A DNA stretch of 10,246 nt from NCBI GenBank assembly GCA_030684755.1, contig JAUXXN010000247.1, forward strand, positions 1 to 10,246. Reading direction: 5' to 3'. Within the stretch, counting starts at the first letter, position 1. Each line of letters starts with the position of its first letter. This document shows, one piece after another, positions 1 through 7,344 of the stretch. Source of the DNA: Hydrogenophaga sp. Lineage in GTDB: Bacteria; Pseudomonadota; Gammaproteobacteria; Burkholderiales; Burkholderiaceae_C. The position numbers and the translations under genes were made by a program. Below the pieces are notes generated by a model, which was not told the origin of the DNA, searched no databases, and saw only the letters and a list, made by a program, of their open reading frames with translations.

Positions 1-561
1 GGCAATGCCGCCGCCGGTGCCGCCCAGCGTGAAGCTGGGGCGGATCACGACCGGGAAGCCCACGGTCTTTTGCACGCCCCAGGCCTCTTCCAGGCTGTGG
101 GCAATGCCCGAACGCGCTGAACCCAGACCGATTTTGGTCATGGCGTCCTTGAACTTCAGACGGTCTTCGGCCTTGTCGATGGCTTCGGGTGAAGCGCCAA
201 TCGGCTCCACATCGTATTTTTTCAACACGCCGTTGTGCCACAGATCCAGCGCGCAGTTCAGCGCGGTCTGGCCACCCATGGTGGGCAAAATGGCAAAGCC
301 GCCAGCGTTCAGTGGACGCTCTTTAGCAATGATTTTTTCGACTGTCTGCCAAGTGATCGGCTCGATGTAAGTCACATCGGCGGTGGCCGGGTCGGTCATG
401 ATCGTGGCCGGGTTGCTGTTGATCAGCACCACCTTGTAGCCCTCTTCGCGCAGCGCCTTGCAGGCCTGCACGCCGGAGTAGTCGAACTCACAGGCTTGGC
501 CGATGATGATTGGTCCAGCACCGATGATGAGGACGGTTTGGATGTCGGTTCTTTTGGGCAT
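1..561 (-). CDS. carB: Carbamoyl-phosphate synthase large subunit, N-terminal part (runs off left edge)
   Basis: This is the synthetase subunit that uses ammonia from CarA, bicarbonate and two ATP to make carbamoyl phosphate in the cytoplasm, feeding arginine and pyrimidine synthesis. The 187 visible codons begin [20 protein letters not shown] and match the CarB N-terminus closely. Visible landmarks are [10 protein letters not shown], the [11 protein letters not shown] stretch, [14 protein letters not shown], and the start of the first ATP-grasp domain ([12 protein letters not shown], then [14 protein letters not shown] at the window edge). The family is about 1070 residues, so roughly 880 residues lie outside. 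The ATG at 559-561 is the family start; no strong Shine-Dalgarno precedes it. The start lies 33 nt past the stop of the small gene upstream, so all three genes are probably cotranscribed. One oddity is that, compared with E. coli CarB from memory, about five extra residues (LNAGGFAI in place of DAV) sit just before LPTMGG. Confidence 0.97.
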   Translation of the reverse strand, partial: MPKRTDIQTVLIIGAGPIIIGQACEFDYSGVQACKALREEGYKVVLINSNPATIMTDPATADVTYIEPITWQTVEKIIAKERPLNAGGFAILPTMGGQTALNCALDLWHNGVLKKYDVEPIGASPEAIDKAEDRLKFKDAMTKIGLGSARSGIAHSLEEAWGVQKTVGFPVVIRPSFTLGGTGGGIA

Positions 562-594
562 GGGTCGCTTATCAGTCTTGGAGCGCAGGCATTT

Positions 595-957
595 TCAGGC
601 CTGGCGCTGGGTTTCCAGTTTGTTCAGCAGCGCCTGTATGCGCTCAGCTGGGACGTTTTTCTGCATCAGTTGCAGCAGGCCGTCGCCCTCAATCATGGGA
701 CGGAGCACTTCCATTTCAGCGGGGTATAACAGCGCATCCCAAGCGCTCAGCTCTTCGTTAAAAGTTGCCTCGTCCCAGCTTTTACCTTTGGCCAGCATCG
801 TCACCAGAGGCATGGCCTTGTTTTCGACAAAAGCTTTTCGGTAGGGCTTTTGCGCCCAACGCTGGGAGAACCACTCTTTGTGCGGCGTCTCCAGTGTCAA
901 CATGCGTTTGGCAACCGCCTTTTCGACCGCGAAGACTGGGAAACCAAAGAGCTTCAT
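595..957 (-). CDS. Uncharacterised 120-residue protein between carA and carB
   Basis: I do not recognise this protein. It begins MKLFGFPVFAVEKAVAKRM and ends NKLETQRQA, has no signal peptide or membrane span, and has no cysteine. It has four tryptophans (W29, W34, W61, W73). Charge is strongly split: residues 1-60 have 12 Lys/Arg against 4 Asp/Glu, while residues 61-120 have 11 Asp/Glu against 5 Lys/Arg. The composition suggests a soluble, mostly helical cytoplasmic protein. I chose the ATG at 955-957; an in-frame TTG at 970-972 would add five residues (MTDLS), and neither start has a visible Shine-Dalgarno. It starts 27 nt after the carA stop and ends 33 nt before carB, on the same strand, so it is very probably cotranscribed with carAB. 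That placement is the main argument that it is real; the context hints at a link to carbamoyl phosphate or arginine/pyrimidine metabolism, but no function can be assigned. Confidence 0.8.
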   Translation of the reverse strand: MKLFGFPVFAVEKAVAKRMLTLETPHKEWFSQRWAQKPYRKAFVENKAMPLVTMLAKGKSWDEATFNEELSAWDALLYPAEMEVLRPMIEGDGLLQLMQKNVPAERIQALLNKLETQRQA

Positions 958-984
958 GGATAAGTCTGTCAAAAAATAGGATGT

Positions 985-2145
985 TCAGTTGGCGTTGGCT
1001 GCCTGCATCAAACCGATGAAACGGTCGAACAGGTAACCAATGTCGTGCGGCCCGGGTGAAGCTTCGGGGTGGCCCTGGAAGCAAAACGCGGGCTTGTCGG
1101 TGCGTGCCAAGCCTTGCAGGGTGCCGTCGAACAGGCTGACGTGCGTGGCACGCAGGTTCGCCGGTAGGTCTTTCTCATCCACCGCAAAGCCGTGGTTCTG
1201 GCTGGTGATGCTGACGCGCCCGCTGTCCAGGTCTTTGACCGGGTGGTTGGCGCCGTGGTGGCCGAACTTCATTTTGAAGGTCTTGGCGCCGCTGGCCAGC
1301 GCCATGATCTGGTGGCCCAGACAAATGCCGAAGGTTGGCACACCGCTTTCAATGATTTCTCGGGCAGCCGCAATGGCGTAGTCACACGGCTGCGGATCGC
1401 CCGGACCGTTGGACAGAAACACACCGTTGGGCTTGAGCTTGAACACGTCGGCCGCAGGGGTCTGCGCCGGCACCACCGTGACCTTGCAGCCGCGCTGCGC
1501 CAACATGCGCAGGATGTTGTGCTTGACGCCGAAGTCGTAGGCGACCACGTGAAATTTGGGCGCAATCTGCTCGCCATAGCCAAAGCCCAGCTGCCATTCG
1601 GTCTGGGTCCAGGCATAGGGCTCGGTGGCTGAAACGACCTTGGCCAGGTCTTTGCCAGCCATGCTGGAGGCCGCGCGGGCAGCCGCAACCGCTTGCTCCC
1701 GGTGCGCATCGGTCAAGGCCTCGCCGGCAGGCAGCGCGACGATGCAGCCGTTTTGCGCGCCGTGGGTACGCAGGCGGCGCGTCAGGGCGCGGGTATCCAG
1801 CTCGGCGATGGCTACCGTGCCCTCGCGCTCAAGGTACTGGGACAGGGTTTCAACGCTGCGGAAATTGGACGCCAGCAGGGGCAGGTCTTTGATGATCAGG
1901 CCTGCAGCATGGACGCGGTGGGCCTCCACGTCTTCACGGTTGACGCCGGTGTTACCGATGTGCGGGTACGTGAGCGTGACGATCTGCTGGCAGTAGCTGG
2001 GATCGGTGAGGATTTCCTGGTAGCCGGTGAGTGAGGTGTTGAACACCACCTCGCCCGTGGTCTGACCAGTTGCGCCAATGGAAATGCCTGTAAAGACCGT
2101 GCCGTCGGCGAGCGCGAGTAGGGCTTTCGGGTGGACGGGAAGCAC
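985..2145 (-). CDS. carA: Carbamoyl-phosphate synthase small subunit (glutamine amidotransferase)
   Basis: CarA hydrolyses glutamine and channels ammonia to CarB for carbamoyl phosphate synthesis. The N-terminal CPSase small-chain domain spans roughly residues 5-140 ([39 protein letters not shown]). The C-terminal class I glutaminase domain begins near residue 195 ([14 protein letters not shown]). The catalytic triad is visible: Cys275 in FGICLGHQ, with His359 and Glu361 in [13 protein letters not shown]; the 84-residue Cys-His spacing equals that of E. coli CarA. I chose the GTG at 2143-2145 because GGAG at 2152-2155 lies 6 nt upstream, and the resulting 386 residues fit the family (E. coli 382). 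The frame stays open to a GTG at 2194-2196, which would give 403 residues with an atypical N-terminus. It is preceded by a long leader and a candidate promoter, and it heads the carA-small gene-carB operon. Confidence 0.97.
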   Translation of the reverse strand: MLPVHPKALLALADGTVFTGISIGATGQTTGEVVFNTSLTGYQEILTDPSYCQQIVTLTYPHIGNTGVNREDVEAHRVHAAGLIIKDLPLLASNFRSVETLSQYLEREGTVAIAELDTRALTRRLRTHGAQNGCIVALPAGEALTDAHREQAVAAARAASSMAGKDLAKVVSATEPYAWTQTEWQLGFGYGEQIAPKFHVVAYDFGVKHNILRMLAQRGCKVTVVPAQTPAADVFKLKPNGVFLSNGPGDPQPCDYAIAAAREIIESGVPTFGICLGHQIMALASGAKTFKMKFGHHGANHPVKDLDSGRVSITSQNHGFAVDEKDLPANLRATHVSLFDGTLQGLARTDKPAFCFQGHPEASPGPHDIGYLFDRFIGLMQAANAN

Positions 2146-2316
2146 GGTTTTCTCCAAATGATTTTTGAGGCTCACGAGCGCCCCTTGAGGGCACACTACC
2201 GGTGAGGAATCGCACCATTTCGCTGCGTTTCAGGCAAGCCAAAACGCCTCGACATGGACGGTGAGCCTGGGCAGGAAGCCCGGGCAGACGCAGGGTTGCG
2301 CCGTTTGCGGGTAAAC
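2146..2316 (-). promoter_or_regulatory. carA 5' leader with stem-loop and possible 19-codon upstream ORF
   Basis: If transcription starts near 2316, carA has an untranslated leader of about 170 nt. Inside it an upstream ORF runs from ATG at 2255 to TAG at 2196-2198, encoding [19 protein letters not shown] with four arginines in 19 residues. A perfect 6-bp stem GCGTTT/AAACGC (2242-2247 with 2225-2230, 11-nt loop containing GGCTTGCC) lies within that ORF. No strong Shine-Dalgarno precedes the ATG; only CAGG about 10 nt upstream is seen. No run of T follows the stem, so it is not a classical terminator. Leader control by arginine or pyrimidines is plausible for carAB but is not shown by the sequence. 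Confidence 0.35.
2152..2155 (-). promoter_or_regulatory. Shine-Dalgarno deciding the carA GTG start
   Basis: On the minus strand GGAG is followed by a 6-nt spacer (AAAACC) and GTG. This is the best-spaced ribosome site near the carA start. It favours the 386-residue product over the longer open frame beginning at 2196. Confidence 0.65.
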
Positions 2317-2351
2317 CCCGGAATTATAGCTGCACGGTGCTGGTCAGCCAC
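2316..2351 (-). promoter_or_regulatory. Candidate carA promoter (perfect -10, weak -35)
   Basis: The minus strand carries a perfect TATAAT at 2323-2328. At 17-bp spacing the -35 position (2346-2351) reads GTGGCT, only three matches to TTGACA, so the promoter may need an activator. With standard -10 spacing the start falls at about G2316, giving an initial transcript GUUUACCC. This is the only convincing promoter element I see in the gap ahead of carA, and it faces the right way. Confidence 0.6.
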
Positions 2352-2354
2352 TCG

Positions 2355-2369
2355 TTGGATACGCTCCAA
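2355..2369. repeat. Perfect inverted repeat TTGGA-N5-TCCAA upstream of the carA promoter
   Basis: A 15-bp perfect palindrome with 5-bp arms and a 5-bp centre sits just upstream of the -35 position. Its centre is 46 bp upstream of the predicted start. The position suits an operator for a dimeric regulator; the regulator is unknown. Confidence 0.4.
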
Positions 2370-2373
2370 AGAC

Positions 2374-2392
2374 CGGTTTCAGCTAAAAACCG
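2374..2392. repeat. Perfect inverted repeat CGGTTT-N7-AAACCG, operator or weak terminator
   Basis: This 19-bp element has 6-bp perfect arms around a 7-base loop. Its centre (2383) is 21 bp from the centre of the neighbouring 15-bp palindrome, about two helical turns. On the minus strand it is followed by GTCTTTGG, too poor in T for a good terminator of the upstream operon. Its GGTTT arm (2387-2391) can pair instead with AAACC at 2397-2401, giving an alternative hairpin followed by two T. Confidence 0.35.
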
Positions 2393-2449
2393 CCCTGGTT
2401 TGGTGCCATGGGGAAGCGGGACCGCACGACCTACCGCCCCATCACGCCG
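2393..2449 (-). other. Downstream region of the envelope operon
   Basis: Just past the methyltransferase stop, minus-strand ATGGGG (2437-2442) can pair with CCCCAT (2408-2413) across 23 nt, with an inner CGG/CCG. No T run follows directly, so a termination role is uncertain. I see no gene here; together with the two inverted repeats, the promoter and the leader it makes up the gap of about 300 bp before carA. Confidence 0.25.
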
Positions 2450-3232
2450 TCAGCGCGCAGCACCCTCACCCGCCACCGCACTGGCGTGCAGGCAAATGGC
2501 GGCCGCGGCAGCCACATTGAGCGACTCTTCGCCTCCGGGTTGCGCAATGCGCACCGACTGGCTGGCCAGTGCAGCCAGCTCAGCGCTCACGCCCTGCCCT
2601 TCATGCCCCAACACCCAGGCACAGGGCGATGGCAGCCGGGCCTGGTGCAACCAGTCGCCTTGGTGGGAACTGGTGCAAACCAGCGGCACGGCCAAAGCGG
2701 AAAGGTCATCGACCGCGAGGCCTTCAACCAGATGCAGGGCAAAGTGCGCGCCCATGCCCGCACGCACAACCTTGGGGGACCAGAGCGCGGCGGTACCTTT
2801 AAGCGCCAGCACCTGCTTGAAACCAAAAGCGGCTGCACTGCGCAGAATGGAACCCACATTGCCCGCGTCCTGCAAACGGTCCAGCACCACCGCAGGCTCA
2901 CCGGGCAGCAAGCCCGCGCCGGCTGGCAAATTCCAGACAAACCCCACACCCGCTGCAGACTCCAGTGCACTGATGCCTGCCATCAGGGCGTGCGGGATGG
3001 TGACGATCTTGTCGGCAGCGTCTCTCAGGTCGTGTGGCGCTTGCAGCCAGTACGCATCGGTGAACACCGCCATGTCGGGACGTTGCTTGCGTGCCAGCAA
3101 AGCGCGGCACAGGTGGTCGCCTTCGAGCCAGACCTGGCCCTGCTTGCGGTAGGCCGTGGTGTCGTGCGCGAGCAAGCGCAGGCGCTTGAGCAGCGGGTTG
3201 TCGCGCGAGGTGATGGAAGTGGGTGCGTTCAT
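2450..3232 (-). CDS. SpoU/TrmH-family RNA 2'-O-methyltransferase
   Basis: This is a SAM-dependent ribose methyltransferase of the SPOUT (trefoil-knot) superfamily, probably acting on rRNA or tRNA in the cytoplasm. The 260 residues show the three family motifs. Motif 1 is [21 protein letters not shown] (118-138) with N125 and R131. Motif 2 is [11 protein letters not shown] (206-216). Motif 3 is [15 protein letters not shown] (236-250), the knot segment that binds SAM. An N-terminal substrate-binding part begins with [15 protein letters not shown]. The ATG at 3230-3232 overlaps the rnhB stop as ATGA, and no Shine-Dalgarno is seen, so translation is probably coupled. The motifs cannot tell which nucleotide is modified, so I give no gene name. 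It is the last gene of the envelope operon. Confidence 0.93.
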   Translation of the reverse strand: MNAPTSITSRDNPLLKRLRLLAHDTTAYRKQGQVWLEGDHLCRALLARKQRPDMAVFTDAYWLQAPHDLRDAADKIVTIPHALMAGISALESAAGVGFVWNLPAGAGLLPGEPAVVLDRLQDAGNVGSILRSAAAFGFKQVLALKGTAALWSPKVVRAGMGAHFALHLVEGLAVDDLSALAVPLVCTSSHQGDWLHQARLPSPCAWVLGHEGQGVSAELAALASQSVRIAQPGGEESLNVAAAAAICLHASAVAGEGAAR

Positions 3233-3906
3233 GGGCTCGAAGGTTTGGCGGGCGCACCCGATTCAACGGCGGCAGCGGCGTGATGGGCTGCAGCCAATGC
3301 ACGCGCCACCGGCGCAAACGAGCGGCGGTGCACGTCCAGTGCACCGTGCAATTGCAAGGCCTGCATGTGCTGCGCCGTGCCATAGCCTTTGTGCCGGTCA
3401 AAACCGTAAACTGGATACTGCTGATGCAGCTCAACCAGCAAGCGGTCGCGCGTGACCTTGGCCACGATAGAAGCGGCAGAAATGGCGGGCACCAACGCGT
3501 CGCCTGACACAATGGCCTCGGCCAGCACGTCCAGGGCAGGCAGGCGGTTGCCGTCCACCAGCACTTTGTGGGGTTTGAGCCGAAGACCCTGCACCGCGCG
3601 CTGCATGGCCAGCATGGTGGCTTGTAAGATGTTGAGGCGGTCGATTTCTTCCACCGAGGCCTGTGCAATGCTGCAGCACAAGGCCTTGGCCCGGATTTCG
3701 TCGTACAGGCGGTCGCGCCGCGCGGGCGAGAGTTGCTTTGAATCGGCCAGCCCTTTGATGGGCGCCAGATCGTCCAGAATCACAGCGGCGGCCACCACCG
3801 GGCCGGCCAGCGGGCCCCGCCCAGCTTCATCCACACCGGCCAACAAGCCCGGAACATCCCAGACCAGTGCCGCCTGCTTAGGCTTCAAGAACTTTTTCGA
3901 TCGCAT
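3229..3906 (-). CDS. rnhB: Ribonuclease HII
   Basis: RNase HII cuts the RNA strand of RNA-DNA hybrids and starts removal of single ribonucleotides from DNA. The 225-residue product shows the family motifs: [15 protein letters not shown] with D26 and E27, VLVDGNRLP with D118, and [12 protein letters not shown] with D154, which together form the metal-binding DEDD set. It also has FDRHKGYGT. The length is near the usual 200-220, with about 20 N-terminal residues before the core and a short proline/alanine-rich tail (GAPAKPSSP). The ATG at 3904-3906 lies inside the end of lpxB, giving a 29-nt overlap in another frame. No strong Shine-Dalgarno is present, so coupling to lpxB is likely. Its stop overlaps the start of the methyltransferase gene. 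rnhB after lpxB is a common proteobacterial order. Confidence 0.96.
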   Translation of the reverse strand: MRSKKFLKPKQAALVWDVPGLLAGVDEAGRGPLAGPVVAAAVILDDLAPIKGLADSKQLSPARRDRLYDEIRAKALCCSIAQASVEEIDRLNILQATMLAMQRAVQGLRLKPHKVLVDGNRLPALDVLAEAIVSGDALVPAISAASIVAKVTRDRLLVELHQQYPVYGFDRHKGYGTAQHMQALQLHGALDVHRRSFAPVARALAAAHHAAAAVESGAPAKPSSP

Positions 3907-5023
3907 CGGTGGCCCGTTGAGCGGTGTTTTGGCGCAAGCTGTGGTGCAACGCGGTGAAACGTTGCTGTAAAGCGTCTATTCTCTCAGGCGCATCCAGCCA
4001 AGCCAGCACGGCCTGCGCCAATGCTTGCGGTGTGGCCGCGCCTTGCAAAAACTCGGGCACCACGAAGTCATTGCACAAAATATTGGGCAAGCCCACCCAG
4101 GGCTGCAACTGTTTTCGCCGCATGATCTGCCAGCTCAACCAGTTCATGTTGTAGGCAATCACCATAGGGCGCTTGAACAGCGCCGCCTCCAGCGTGGCCG
4201 TGCCGCTGGCAATCAGCGTCACGTCACACGCCGCCAGCACCGCGTGCGACTGACCAAGCACCACTTTGAGCTGCGCACCGAGACCGGCGTCGCGCGCTGC
4301 GGCTTCAATTTTTTCATGCAAAGCAGGCACCGCAGGCACCACAAACCGCAACTGCGGGCGTTGGCGCAGCATCTGGGCTGCCGCAGCAAAAAAAACCTGC
4401 GCTAGGTACTGCACCTCAGAGGCGCGACTGCCTGGCAAGATGGCCACCACGGTACCGTCGTCGGCCAGGCCCAACGCGGAGCGGGCGGCCGCTCGGTCGG
4501 GCGCCATAGGAATCACGTCGGCCAGCGGGTGACCCACATAGGTGGCAGCGATGCCATGGCTAGCCAGCAGCTCGGGTTCGAAGGGGAAAATGCACAGCAC
4601 GTGGTCGGTGCTGCGGCGGATTTTGTCAATGCGCTCAGGCCGCCAGGCCCAGATGGACGGGCACACAAAGTGCATCGTTCGAATACCTTTGGCCTTGAGC
4701 GCAGCTTCCAAGTCCAGATTGAAATCGGGCGCATCCACACCAATGAACACATCGGGCCGATCAGCACCCAGCAGGCGCTGCTTCAGCTGCTCGCGGATAC
4801 CCACGATCTCACGGTAGTGGCGAAGCACCTCGACGTAGCCGCGCACAGCCAGTTTTTCGCTCGGCCACCAAGCCTCAAAACCTTGCTCGGCCATGCGTGG
4901 CCCACCAATGCCAGCGGATTGCAGATCAGGCCAACGCTGGCGTGCGCCCTTGAGCAGCAAGCCCGCCAGCAGGTCACCAGACGTTTCGCCAGCAACCAGC
5001 GCAAAACGCCTGGGTTGGTTCAT
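3878..5023 (-). CDS. lpxB: Lipid-A-disaccharide synthase
   Basis: LpxB is a GT19 glycosyltransferase at the inner-membrane surface. It joins UDP-2,3-diacylglucosamine to lipid X to form the tetra-acylated lipid A disaccharide, releasing UDP. The 381 residues match the family length (E. coli 382). Motifs in order are [14 protein letters not shown] (8-21), GIGGPRM (38-44), [13 protein letters not shown] (94-106) with D97 aligning to the catalytic aspartate of E. coli Lpx[16 protein letters not shown] (121-135), [10 protein letters not shown], and the UDP-sugar site [12 protein letters not shown]. The C-terminal part holds [14 protein letters not shown] and [17 protein letters not shown]. The ATG at 5021-5023 lies 4 nt after the lpxA stop (TGAAACCATG). 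No Shine-Dalgarno is evident, which suggests coupled translation. Confidence 0.98.
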   Translation of the reverse strand: MNQPRRFALVAGETSGDLLAGLLLKGARQRWPDLQSAGIGGPRMAEQGFEAWWPSEKLAVRGYVEVLRHYREIVGIREQLKQRLLGADRPDVFIGVDAPDFNLDLEAALKAKGIRTMHFVCPSIWAWRPERIDKIRRSTDHVLCIFPFEPELLASHGIAATYVGHPLADVIPMAPDRAAARSALGLADDGTVVAILPGSRASEVQYLAQVFFAAAAQMLRQRPQLRFVVPAVPALHEKIEAAARDAGLGAQLKVVLGQSHAVLAACDVTLIASGTATLEAALFKRPMVIAYNMNWLSWQIMRRKQLQPWVGLPNILCNDFVVPEFLQGAATPQALAQAVLAWLDAPERIDALQQRFTALHHSLRQNTAQRATDAIEKVLEA

Positions 5024-5027
5024 GGTT

Positions 5028-5822
5028 TCAGCGAACGATGCCGCGCTGGGGAGAAACTTGGGACAGGAAATCGAGCATCAGGGAAACGTCTTGGAGAGCA
5101 TCGGGCGTTTTTTCTGTCAAGGTTCGAATGCGTTCTGAAGCCTGCGCCAGCGTCAGATCATCTCGATACAGCGCTTTGTGCATGGCCTTCACGGCGGCAA
5201 CCCGCTCGGGAGAAAAACCCCGGCGGCGCAAGCCTTCGAAATTCATGGAGCGCGCCTGAGCCGGCTGACCCTGGCACATCACAAAGGGTGGCAGGTCGGC
5301 AAACAGCAGCGAACACATGGCGGTCATGGCGTGAGCGCCGATACGCACAAACTGGTGCACCACGGTGAAACCACCCAAGATCACCCAGTCGTCCACCACC
5401 ACATGGCCAGCCAGCTGCGTGTTGTTCGCAAAAATGGTGTGGTTACCCACCACGCAGTCGTGTGCCAAATGCACGTACGCCATGATCCAGTTGTCACTTC
5501 CCACCTCGGTGCGTGCCCGATCACTCGGCGAGCCGATGTTGAACGTGCAGAACTCTCTGATGGTGTTTCGGTCACCCATCACCAACTCACAAGGCTCGCC
5601 CGCGTACTTTTTGTCTTGCGGAATAGCACCCAGCGAGTTGAACTGAAAGATTCGGTTGTCGCGCCCAATGGTGGTGTGGCCCTCGATCACGCAGTGCGCA
5701 CCGACAGTGGTTCCAGCGCCGATCTTCACGTGCGGGCCGATCACCGTGTAAGGCCCGACCGACACCGATGTATCCAGTTCGGCGGCGGGGTCCACCAAGG
5801 CGGTGGCATGGATCATTCCCAT
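5028..5822 (-). CDS. lpxA: Acyl-ACP--UDP-N-acetylglucosamine O-acyltransferase
   Basis: LpxA performs the first step of lipid A synthesis, transferring a (R)-3-hydroxyacyl chain from ACP to the 3-OH of UDP-GlcNAc in the cytoplasm. It is a left-handed beta-helix trimer built of hexapeptide repeats, visible from about residue 4 to 180, followed by a helical C-terminal domain ([24 protein letters not shown]). The catalytic histidine is H121 in [11 protein letters not shown], with H140 (LAGHVVVDD) and H156 (VVHQF) also conserved. The chain-length ruler position, Gly173 in E. coli, is Met169 here ([11 protein letters not shown]), as in the C10-selective enzyme of Pseudomonas aeruginosa. I chose ATG 5820-5822 (264 residues) with CGGGA 7 nt upstream; a TTG one codon earlier and an ATG two codons later are alternatives. 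It starts 16 nt after fabZ. Confidence 0.97.
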   Translation of the reverse strand: MGMIHATALVDPAAELDTSVSVGPYTVIGPHVKIGAGTTVGAHCVIEGHTTIGRDNRIFQFNSLGAIPQDKKYAGEPCELVMGDRNTIREFCTFNIGSPSDRARTEVGSDNWIMAYVHLAHDCVVGNHTIFANNTQLAGHVVVDDWVILGGFTVVHQFVRIGAHAMTAMCSLLFADLPPFVMCQGQPAQARSMNFEGLRRRGFSPERVAAVKAMHKALYRDDLTLAQASERIRTLTEKTPDALQDVSLMLDFLSQVSPQRGIVR

Positions 5823-5838
5823 CAACGTGTCCCGCGAC

Positions 5839-6279
5839 TCAGGCGATGGTGCGCATCGTGCACATCAGTTCGGCTTCACAAACCACGTCAGTGCCCACGC
5901 GCGTGATGCCTTTGAACTTGAAAATCCCCGCTTTCATGCGGTCCAGGGTTACATCCATCACGAGTTGATCGCCTGGCTCGACAGGGCGCTTGAAGCGTGC
6001 GCCGTCGATACCCGCAAAGTAATAAACGGTCTTGTCGTCGGGACTGGTGCCCACGGTATCAAAGGCCAGAAGCGCCGCTGCCTGCGCCATCGCTTCCAGC
6101 ATCAGCACCCCCGGCATTACAGGACGGTGCGGAAAGTGGCCCCCAAAAAAAGGCTCGTTGATGGTCACATTCTTCAACGCCTTGATGCTTTTTCCCTTGT
6201 CGAGTTCAAGCACACGGTCCACCAAAATGAACGGATAGCGGTGGGGTAACTGCTTGAGAATCTGGTGAATGTCCATCAT
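5839..6279 (-). CDS. fabZ: 3-hydroxyacyl-[acyl-carrier-protein] dehydratase FabZ
   Basis: FabZ dehydrates 3-hydroxyacyl-ACP to trans-2-enoyl-ACP in fatty acid elongation. It therefore competes with LpxA and LpxD for the same hydroxyacyl-ACP pool, which explains its place among lpx genes. The 146-residue product is a single hot-dog fold protein of normal length. It shows [16 protein letters not shown] (8-23), the catalytic H48 in [16 protein letters not shown], and E62 in [13 protein letters not shown], with the same 14-residue His-Glu spacing as E. coli FabZ (54 and 68). The first ATG (6277-6279) overlaps the lpxD stop as ATGA; a second ATG follows directly. No Shine-Dalgarno is seen upstream, so coupling to lpxD is likely. 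Confidence 0.98.
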   Translation of the reverse strand: MMDIHQILKQLPHRYPFILVDRVLELDKGKSIKALKNVTINEPFFGGHFPHRPVMPGVLMLEAMAQAAALLAFDTVGTSPDDKTVYYFAGIDGARFKRPVEPGDQLVMDVTLDRMKAGIFKFKGITRVGTDVVCEAELMCTMRTIA

Positions 6280-7328
6280 GGCGTGGGTGTGTCTTTCAGT
6301 GCTTGGGCAAGTGCTTGCTCAACGGCTTTGAGCCGTTCGCGCAGGCGGTTAAGTTGTTTGAGTGAGGCGGCATTTTTTTCCCAGGTCGCATTGTCGTCGA
6401 TGGGAAACATGCCGGTGTAGTGGCCCGGCTTGTTCAGCGAACGGGACACCACCGAAGCGGCGGACACATGCACACCGTCGGCCAAGCTCAAATGCCCGAG
6501 AACGATCGCGCCACCGCCCACGGTGCAATGCGCGCCGATGGTGGCGCTGCCGGCAACGCCCGCATTGCCCGCCATGGCTGTGTGCTCACCAATACGAACG
6601 TTGTGGCCAATCTGAATCAGGTTATCCAGTTTCACACCATCTTCAATCACGGTGTCGTCCAAAGCGCCGCGATCGATGCAGGTGTTGGCTCCGATTTCAA
6701 CATCGTCGCCTATGCGCACTGAGCCCAGTTGCTCAATCTTGATCCATTGCCCCTGGTGTTGTGCAAAACCAAAACCATCCGCACCGATTACCACGCCAGG
6801 ATGCAGCACACAACGAGCACCGACCACACAACGCTCGCCCACACTCACCCGAGGGTAGAGGTAGGAGTCCACTCCTATAGAGGCACCTGCAGCGATCACG
6901 GCATGGGCACCTATACGCGCTCCACGGCCAATACGAACACCAGCGGCGATCACAGCAAAAGGGCCAATATCCACTTGCTCGTCTACCTGCGCGCTGGGAT
7001 GAACAAAGGCCAAGGGATCGATAACAGGTGCAACACGCACTTCGTGTTCGCGGCGCCACCATTGCGTGAGGCGAGCAAAATAAAAATACGGATTGTCGGT
7101 AACGATACAAGCTCCACGCCGTGAAGCGGGTTCTTGCATCTCGACAGGAACAATCAGCACCCCGGCCTGGGTGGTTTGCAACTGGTTGGCATAGCGCGCT
7201 TGGGCAATAAAAGCCAGCTCGGTAGGCCCTGCTGTGGCCAACGGTGCAGGCCGGGTCACCGAGATGTCGCGTGAACCGTGCAATATGCCGCCCAGGGCAT
7301 CAACAATGTCTCCCAACGACCTCGACAA
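6276..7328 (-). CDS. lpxD: UDP-3-O-(3-hydroxyacyl)glucosamine N-acyltransferase
   Basis: LpxD adds the second 3-hydroxyacyl chain, to the 2-amino group, after LpxA and LpxC. From the chosen start the protein has 350 residues. An N-terminal uridine-binding domain (about 1-100) contains [15 protein letters not shown] and [10 protein letters not shown] left-handed beta-helix of hexapeptide repeats follows (about 105-295), then a C-terminal helix ([18 protein letters not shown]). The catalytic H242 ([11 protein letters not shown]) and H279 ([10 protein letters not shown]) keep the 37-residue spacing of E. coli H239 and H276. I chose the TTG at 7326-7328 because GAGGAG (7336-7341) lies 7 nt upstream. 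An in-frame TTG two codons earlier, at 7332-7334, is only 1 nt from that site. The gene starts 16 nt after ompH and overlaps fabZ by 4 nt. Confidence 0.96.
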   Translation of the reverse strand: MSRSLGDIVDALGGILHGSRDISVTRPAPLATAGPTELAFIAQARYANQLQTTQAGVLIVPVEMQEPASRRGACIVTDNPYFYFARLTQWWRREHEVRVAPVIDPLAFVHPSAQVDEQVDIGPFAVIAAGVRIGRGARIGAHAVIAAGASIGVDSYLYPRVSVGERCVVGARCVLHPGVVIGADGFGFAQHQGQWIKIEQLGSVRIGDDVEIGANTCIDRGALDDTVIEDGVKLDNLIQIGHNVRIGEHTAMAGNAGVAGSATIGAHCTVGGGAIVLGHLSLADGVHVSAASVVSRSLNKPGHYTGMFPIDDNATWEKNAASLKQLNRLRERLKAVEQALAQALKDTPTP

Positions 7329-7335
7329 GCCCAAG

Positions 7336-7341
7336 CTCCTC
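7336..7341 (-). promoter_or_regulatory. Shine-Dalgarno deciding the lpxD TTG start
   Basis: GAGGAG on the minus strand lies 7 nt before TTG 7328 but only 1 nt before TTG 7334, so the later codon is the better start. It is the clearest ribosome site inside the envelope operon, and it precedes a non-ATG start. Confidence 0.65.
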
Positions 7342-7344
7342 GTG

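Noticed and set aside
970..987. TTGACA-like -35 box in the carA to small-gene gap
   Set aside because: No TATAAT-like hexamer lies 15 to 19 bp downstream; that position falls in the coding sequence of the small gene. It is more likely chance within the T-rich spacer.
2146..2196. Longer CarA starting at GTG 2196 (403 residues)
   Set aside because: The extra 17 residues do not resemble CarA N-termini, and the GTG at 2145 has a well-spaced GGAG. The longer frame probably reflects an open leader.
2374..2401. Mutually exclusive hairpins (AAACC with GGTTT, or CGGTTT with AAACCG) as an attenuator
   Set aside because: They lie upstream of the predicted carA start and downstream of the methyltransferase stop, so they cannot act as a carA attenuator. 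Neither has a convincing T run.
2337..3283. Two long plus-strand open frames (271 and 291 codons) opposite the methyltransferase gene
   Set aside because: They are antisense to a gene with clear SpoU motifs, have compositions typical of GC-rich shadow frames (rich in Ala, Arg, Ser), match no family I know, and lack ribosome sites.
4529..5906. Plus-strand open frames of 279 and 242 codons opposite lpxB and lpxA
   Set aside because: They are shadows of lpxB and lpxA with His- and Arg-rich low-quality composition and no recognisable motif.
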